NCBI GenBank assembly: GCA_950097015.1 | Contig: CATNEN010000002.1 | Coordinates: 7,147,501-7,211,500, forward strand | DNA length: 64,000 nt | From: Macrostomum hystrix | Taxonomy: Eukaryota > Platyhelminthes > Macrostomidae | Reading direction: 5' to 3' | Shown: positions 59,051 through 64,000 of the stretch, piece by piece | Layout of the letters: every line of letters starts with the position of its first letter | How positions within the stretch are numbered: the first letter of the stretch is position 1 | The notes under the pieces: model-generated | Told to the model about the DNA's origin: nothing | Databases searched by the model: none | What the model saw: only the letters and a program-made list of their open reading frames with translations | Program-made: the position numbers and the translations under genes

Positions 59051-59843
59051 ATGATTCAAACTCTGGTTTAGCCATGATTGAGACTCTGGTTTAGCCATGA
59101 TTGAGACTCTGGTTTAGCTATGATTCAGACTCTTGTTTAACCATGATTAAAACTCAGTTTTAGCAATGATTCGAACTCTGGTTTAGCAATGATTCAGAAT
59201 CTGGTTTAGCCATGATTCAGACTCTGGTTTAGCCATGATTCAAACAATGGTTTAGCCATGATTTAAACGATGGTTTAGCCATGATTCAAACTCTGGTTCG
59301 CTATGATTCAAACGATGCTTTAGCCATGATTCAAACAATGGTTTAGCCATGATTTAAACAATGGTTTAGCCATGATTCAAACAATGGTTTAGCCATGATT
59401 CAAACAATGGTTTAGCCATGATTTAAACGATGGTTTAGCCATGATTCAAACAATGGTTTAGCCATGATTCAAACGATGGTTTAGCCATGATTCAAACTCT
59501 GGTTTAGCCATGATTCAAACTCTGGTTTAGCCATGATTCAAACATTGGTTTAGCCATGATTTAAACTCTGGTTTAGCCATGATTCAAACTCTGGTTTAGC
59601 CATGATTCAAACTCTGGTTTAGCCATGATTCAAACGATGGTTTAGCCATGATTCACACTCTGGTTTAGCCATGATTCAAACTCTGGTTTAGCAATGATTC
59701 AAACTCTGGTTTAGCCATGATTGAGACTCTGGTTTAGCCATGATTCAGACTCTGGTTTAGCTATGATTCAAACTCTGGTTTAGTCATGATTCAGACTCTG
59801 GTTTAGCCATGATTCAGACTCTGGTTTAGCTATTTAGCTATTT
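59051..59843 (+). repeat. 23-bp satellite, right of the DNA transposon
   Basis: About 34 monomers, continuing the same field as 46280-47285. Confidence 0.95.
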
Positions 59844-60584
59844 GCCCAGTTAACAAAGATCCCCCAGTTGACAATGATCCCCCAGTTGACAATGATCCCC
59901 CAGTTGACAATGATCCCACAGTTGACAATGATCCCCCAGTTGACAAAGATCCCCAGTTCACAATGATCCCCCAGTTGTCAATGATCCCACAGTTGAAAAT
60001 GATCCCCCAGTTGACAATGATCCCCCAGTTAACAATGATCCCCCAGTTAACAATGATCCCCAAGTTAACAAAGATCCCCCAGTTCACAATGATCCCCCAG
60101 TTGATGATGACTCCCCATTGATGATGATCCCCAGTTAACAATGTTCCTCCAGTTGACAATGTTCCCCCAGTTGACAATGATCCCCCAGTTGATGATGATC
60201 ACCCAGTTGACAATGATCCCCCAGTTGACAATGATCCCCCAGTTGACAATGATCCCCCTGTTGACAATGATCCCCCAGTTGATAATGATCCCGCGCGTTG
60301 ACAATGATCCCACAGTTGACAATGATCCCCCAGTTGACAATGATCCCCCAGTTGACAAAGATCCCCAGTTCACAATGATCCCCCAGTTGATGATGATCCC
60401 CCAGTTGAAAATGATCCCCCATGCAGTTGACAATGATCCCCCAGTTGAAAATGATCCCCCAGTTGACAATGATCCCCCAGTTGACAATGATCCCCCAGTT
60501 GACAATGATCCCCCAGTTTACCATGATCCCCCAGTTCACCATGATCCCCATTTTGATGATGACTCCCCAGTTGACGTTGATTTT
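59844..60584 (+). repeat. 18-bp satellite block C
   Basis: Near-identical to most of block B and to block D; starts GCCCAGTTAACAAAG. Confidence 0.95.
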
Positions 60585-61854
60585 TCAAACGCTGGGTTAG
60601 CCAAGATTCAAACTCAGGTTTCGCCATGTTTTAAACCCTGGTGGGCTATGATTCAAACTCTCGTTTTGCCATGATTCAAACTCTGGTTTAGCCATGATTC
60701 AAACGCTGGGTTAGCCATGATTGAAACTCGGTTTTTGCCATGATTCAAACTCTGGTTTAGCCATGATTCAGACTCTAGTTTAGCCATGATTCAGACTCTG
60801 GTTTAGCCATGATTCAGACTCTGGTTTAGCCATGATTCAGACTCTGGTTTAGCCATGATTCAGACTCTGGTTTAGCCATGATTCAGACTCTGGTGTAGCC
60901 ATGATTCAAGATCTGGTTTAGCCATGATTCAGACTCTAGTTTAGCCATGATTCAAGATCTGGTTTAGCCATGATTCAGACTCTAGTTTAGCCATGATTCA
61001 GACTCTGGTTTAGCCATGATTCAGACTCTAGTTTAGCCATGATTCAGACTCTGGTTTAGCCATGATTCAGACTCTAGTTTAGCCATGATTCAGACTCTAG
61101 TTTAGCCATGATTGAGACTCTGGTTTAGCTATGATTCAGACTCTTGTTTAACCATGATTAAAACTCAGTTTTAGCAATGATTCGAACTCTGGTTTAGCAA
61201 TGATTCAGAATCTGGTTTAGCCATGATTCAGACTCTGGTTTAGCCATGATTCAAACAATGGTTTAGCCATGATTTAAACGATGGTTTAGCCATGATTCAA
61301 ACTCTGGTTCGCTATGATTCAAACGATGCTTTAGCCATGATTCAAACAATGGTTTAGCCATGATTTAAACAATGGTTTAGCCATGATTCAAACAATGGTT
61401 TAGCCATGATTCAAACAATGGTTTAGCCATGATTTAAACGATGGTTTAGCCATGATTCAAACAATGGTTTAGCCATGATTCAAACGATGGTTTAGCCATG
61501 ATTCAAACTCTGGTTTAGCCATGATTCAAACTCTGGTTTAGCCATGATTCAAACATTGGTTTAGCCATGATTTAAACGATGGTTTAGCCATGATTCAAAC
61601 TCTGGTTTAGCCATGATTCAAACTCTGGTTTAGCCATGATTCAAACGATGGTTTAGCCATGATTCACACTCTGGTTTAGCCATGATTCAAACTCTGGTTT
61701 AGCAATGATTCAAACTCTGGTTTAGCCATGATTGAGACTCTGGTTTAGCCATGATTCAGACTCTGGTTTAGCTATGATTCAAACTCTGGTTTAGTCATGA
61801 TTCAGACTCTGGTTTAGCCATGATTCAGACTCTGGTTTAGCTATTTAGCTATTT
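60585..61854 (+). repeat. 23-bp satellite between blocks C and D
   Basis: About 55 monomers. Its right half repeats 59090-59843, its left half repeats 46290-46800. Confidence 0.95.
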
Positions 61855-62595
61855 GCCCAGTTAACAAAGATCCCCCAGTTGACAATGATCCCCCAGTTGA
61901 CAATGATCCCCCAGTTGACAATGATCCCACAGTTGACAATGATCCCCCAGTTGACAAAGATCCCCAGTTCACAATGATCCCCCAGTTGTCAATGATCCCA
62001 CAGTTGAAAATGATCCCCCAGTTGACAATGATCCCCCAGTTAACAATGATCCCCCAGTTAACAATGATCCCCAAGTTAACAAAGATCCCCCAGTTCACAA
62101 TGATCCCCCAGTTGATGATGACTCCCCATTGATGATGATCCCCAGTTAACAATGTTCCTCCAGTTGACAATGTTCCCCCAGTTGACAATGATCCCCCAGT
62201 TGATGATGATCACCCAGTTGACAATGATCCCCCAGTTGACAATGATCCCCCAGTTGACAATGATCCCCCTGTTGACAATGATCCCCCAGTTGATAATGAT
62301 CCCGCGCGTTGACAATGATCCCACAGTTGACAATGATCCCCCAGTTGACAATGATCCCCCAGTTGACAAAGATCCCCAGTTCACAATGATCCCCCAGTTG
62401 ATGATGATCCCCCAGTTGAAAATGATCCCCCATGCAGTTGACAATGATCCCCCAGTTGAAAATGATCCCCCAGTTGACAATGATCCCCCAGTTGACAATG
62501 ATCCCCCAGTTGACAATGATCCCCCAGTTTACCATGATCCCCCAGTTCACCATGATCCCCATTTTGATGATGACTCCCCAGTTGACGTTGATTTT
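61855..62595 (+). repeat. 18-bp satellite block D
   Basis: Offset exactly 2011 bp from block C and the same length. Confidence 0.95.
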
Positions 62596-64000
62596 TCAAA
62601 CGCTGGGTTAGCCAAGATTCAAACTCAGGTTTCGCCATGTTTTAAACCCTGGTGGGCTATGATTCAAACTCTCGTTTTGCCATGATTCAAACTCTGGTTT
62701 AGCCATGATTCAAACGCTGGGTTAGCCATGATTGAAACTCGGTTTTTGCCATGATTCAAACTCTGGTTTAGCCATGATTCAAACGCTGGGTTAGCCATGA
62801 TTGAAACTCTGGTTTAGCCATGTTTCAAACTCTGGTTTAGCCATGATTTAGACGCTGGTTTAGCCATGATTTAGACTCTGGTTTAGCCATGATTCAAACT
62901 CTAGTTTAGCCATGATTCAGACTCTATTTTAGCCATGATTCAGACTCTAGTTTTGCGATGATTCAGACTCTAGTTTAGCCATGATTCAGACTCTGGTTTA
63001 GCCATGATTCAGACTCTGGTTTAGCCATGATTCAGACTCTGGTTTAGCCATGATTCAGACTCTGGTTTAGCCATGATTCAGACTCTGGTGTAGCCATGAT
63101 TCAAGATCTGGTTTAGCCATGATTCAGACTCTAGTTTAGCCATGATTCAAGATCTGGTTTAGCCATGATTCAGACTCTAGTTTAGCCATGATTCAGACTC
63201 TGGTTTAGCCATGATTCAGACTCTATTTTAGCCATGATTCAGACTCTGGTTTAGCCATGATTCAGACTCTAGTTTAGCCATGATTCAGACTCTAGTTTAG
63301 CCATGATTCAGACTCTGGTTTAGCCATGATTCAGACTCTATTTTAGCCATGATTCAGACTATGGTTTAGCCATGATTCAGACTCTATTTTAGCCATGATT
63401 CAGACTATGGTTTAGCCATGATTCAGACTCTGGTTTAGCCATGATTCAGACTCTGGTTTAGCCATGATTCAGACTCTGGTTTAGCCATGATTTAAACGAT
63501 GGTTTAGCCATGATTCAAACTCTGGTTCGCTATGATTCAAACGATGCTTTAGCCATGATTCAAACAATGGTTTAGCCATGATTTAAACAATGGTTTAGCC
63601 ATGATTCAAACAATGGTTTAGCCATGATTCAAACAATGGTTTAGCCATGATTTAAACGATGGTTTAGCCATGATTCAAACAATGGTTTAGCCATGATTCA
63701 AACGATGGTTTAGCCATGATTCAAACTCTGGTTTAGCCATGATTCAAACTCTGGTTTAGCCATGATTCAGACTCTGGTTTAGCTATGATTCAAACTCTGG
63801 TTTAGCCATGATTGAGACTCTGGTTTAGCCATGATTGAGACTCTGGTTTAGCTATGATTCAGACTCTTGTTTAACCATGATTAAAACTCAGTTTTAGCAA
63901 TGATTCGAACTCTGGTTTAGCAATGATTCAGAATCTGGTTTAGCCATGATTCAGACTCTGGTTTAGCCATGATTCAAACAATGGTTTAGCCATGATTTAA
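62596..64000 (+). repeat. 23-bp satellite to the right edge
   Basis: About 61 monomers. Runs with CTCTATTTTAGCC (62925-63400) recall 46720-46900, so this stretch matches the DNA left of the transposon. Confidence 0.95.

Larger units (their letters stand above)
45306..64000 (-). mobile_element. Third large Helitron-like element (5' end beyond window)
   Basis: It opens with CTAG (45306-45309), CATGTTTTGC and the hairpin CCCCTTCGGGG, nearly the same leader as at 28880. 18-bp and 23-bp satellite blocks follow, repeated with a 2011-bp period on the right. It is interrupted by the DNA transposon at 47286-59050. No TC end is seen before position 64000. Confidence 0.55.

Noticed and set aside
28979-64000. 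CRISPR array
   Set aside because: Repeats are contiguous tandem monomers without unique spacers, in eukaryotic DNA, and no cas genes are present.

Overview
The window is animal nuclear DNA. It has intron-bearing genes with GT-AG splice sites, tRNA-derived SINEs, a non-LTR retrotransposon, Crypton-type tyrosine recombinase relics, a large cut-and-paste DNA transposon and more than 20 kb of satellite DNA. Gene style (compact, GC-rich, CTG/GCC-rich exons; AT-rich or minisatellite-filled introns) and TTAGGG-type repeat traces suggest a repeat-rich invertebrate, perhaps a spiralian such as a free-living flatworm. The species assignment is inference; the rest is read from the sequence.

Left third (1-28.9 kb) is gene-bearing. 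On the minus strand lie an IQ/ankyrin/coiled-coil/dynein-like gene resembling IQANK1 (1-3016, running off the left edge), an unrecognised two-zinc-finger gene of about 508 aa (4318-7565) and a secreted apple-like plus C-type lectin protein (17045-17943). On the plus strand lie a secreted apple-like plus concanavalin/laminin-G-like protein (about 21141-22127), a terminal exon of a Mab-21/cGAS-like protein (22702-22953) and a small four-helix membrane protein (23622-25075). All exon junctions I propose for the four multi-exon models keep reading frame. Several introns and intergenic stretches hold different minisatellites (15, 17, 18, 20, 21 and 27 bp units). Between the genes are a near full-length LINE (11408-15091), two decayed Crypton-like recombinase genes (9476-10916, 27059-28370), three or four tRNA-derived SINEs (one ending in telomeric repeats) and a foldback element with tandem-repeat arms (25116-26127).

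Right part (28.88-64 kb) is one continuous structure that I read as a head-to-tail array of Helitron-type (rolling-circle) elements on the minus strand: a 14.1 kb element (28880-42962), seven short elements of about 330-340 bp (42963-45305) and a third element from 45306 past the right edge. Each junction reads CTAG followed by TC, with a hairpin about 8-10 bases before the CTAG. The large elements are mostly satellite: blocks of an 18-bp repeat and of a 23-bp repeat, organised into higher-order units of about 2.0-2.2 kb.

Into the third element is inserted an 11,765-bp DNA transposon (47286-59050) with 15-bp inverted ends, an AT duplication and two divergent genes: a CACTA/EnSpm-like transposase and a four-exon accessory protein. 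Inside that transposon sits a 5'-truncated copy of the same LINE family (54264-56560), flanked by two apparently identical 669-bp direct repeats, far longer than a normal target-site duplication. The nesting order is therefore satellite array, then DNA transposon, then LINE.
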